Origin: an uncultured Planctomycetaceae bacterium | GTDB lineage: Bacteria; Planctomycetota; Planctomycetia; Pirellulales; Pirellulaceae | DNA: 5,524 nucleotides | Direction: 5' to 3' | Assembly: GCA_903927685.1 (NCBI GenBank) | Contig: CAIYOB010000884.1 | Coordinates: 1 to 5,524 of the forward strand | In this document: positions 5,481 to 5,524 of the stretch, one piece after another | Position numbering within the stretch: position 1 is the stretch's first letter | Layout of the letters: the number at the start of each line of letters is the position of its first letter | Made by a program: the position numbers and the translations under genes | The notes under the pieces: generated by a model | Database searches by the model: none | Told to the model about the DNA's origin: nothing | What the model saw: the letters and a program-made list of their open reading frames with translations, nothing else

Positions 5481-5524
5481 TTAGCAACGCTCACGAAATA
5501 ACTTCCCCATTTCGGCTCAGTTCG

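Noticed and set aside
2308..5484. 1058-codon open frame on the plus strand, opposite the large gene
   Set aside because: It mirrors the codon bias of a GC-rich gene: its translation is low-complexity in Arg, Ala, Val and Gln with no recognisable motif. The minus frame carries signal peptide, propeller and CxxCH motifs.

Overview
The window looks like chromosomal DNA of a GC-rich planctomycete, probably outside the anammox group. The main reason is the large minus-strand gene. It encodes an exported diheme protein of the HzsA-related type (beta-propeller plus two CxxCH motifs), a family abundant in Planctomycetota. A family-like C-terminal tail and a GC-rich inverted repeat of a kind I associate with Pirellulales genomes agree with this. 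The placement is an inference; no rRNA or tRNA is present.

Left part, plus strand (about 1-2143). A strongly structured, gene-free stretch (1-269) leads into a small operon of soluble oxidative/detoxification-type enzymes. The operon holds a pirin of the YhhW type (270-1007), then, joined by an ATGA overlap, a YcaC-type isochorismatase-like hydrolase (1019-1657). A possible 35-codon ORF with a very good Shine-Dalgarno sequence follows (1682-1789). Next comes the remains of a nitroreductase gene (1777-about 2041), which has a frameshift near codon 20 and stops after about 60 residues. The broken nitroreductase runs directly into a 30-residue scrap of an unrelated DUF4143 (ATPase-associated, PD-(D/E)xK-like) protein, so this segment is a decayed recombination scar.

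Middle (2144-2277). This gene-free strip holds an 80-base imperfect inverted repeat (two 30-base arms). It lies between the pseudogene scar and the 3' end of the convergent large gene. An 8-bp tandem duplication just before it creates the stop codon of the DUF4143 scrap.

Right part, minus strand (2278-5412). A single 1044-residue exported protein has this order: signal peptide, jelly-roll-like N-terminal domain, helical linker, PD40/HzsA-type propeller, two c-type heme sites and a conserved tail. Its likely promoter lies at 5420-5480. No hzsB or hzsC partner is visible, so hydrazine synthesis should not be assumed.

The two halves are convergent and show no evident functional link. The best leads for something new are the heme protein with altered putative ligands, the foldback element at 22-84 that could mask a Shine-Dalgarno sequence of an off-window divergent gene, and the repeat-flanked pseudogene mosaic.
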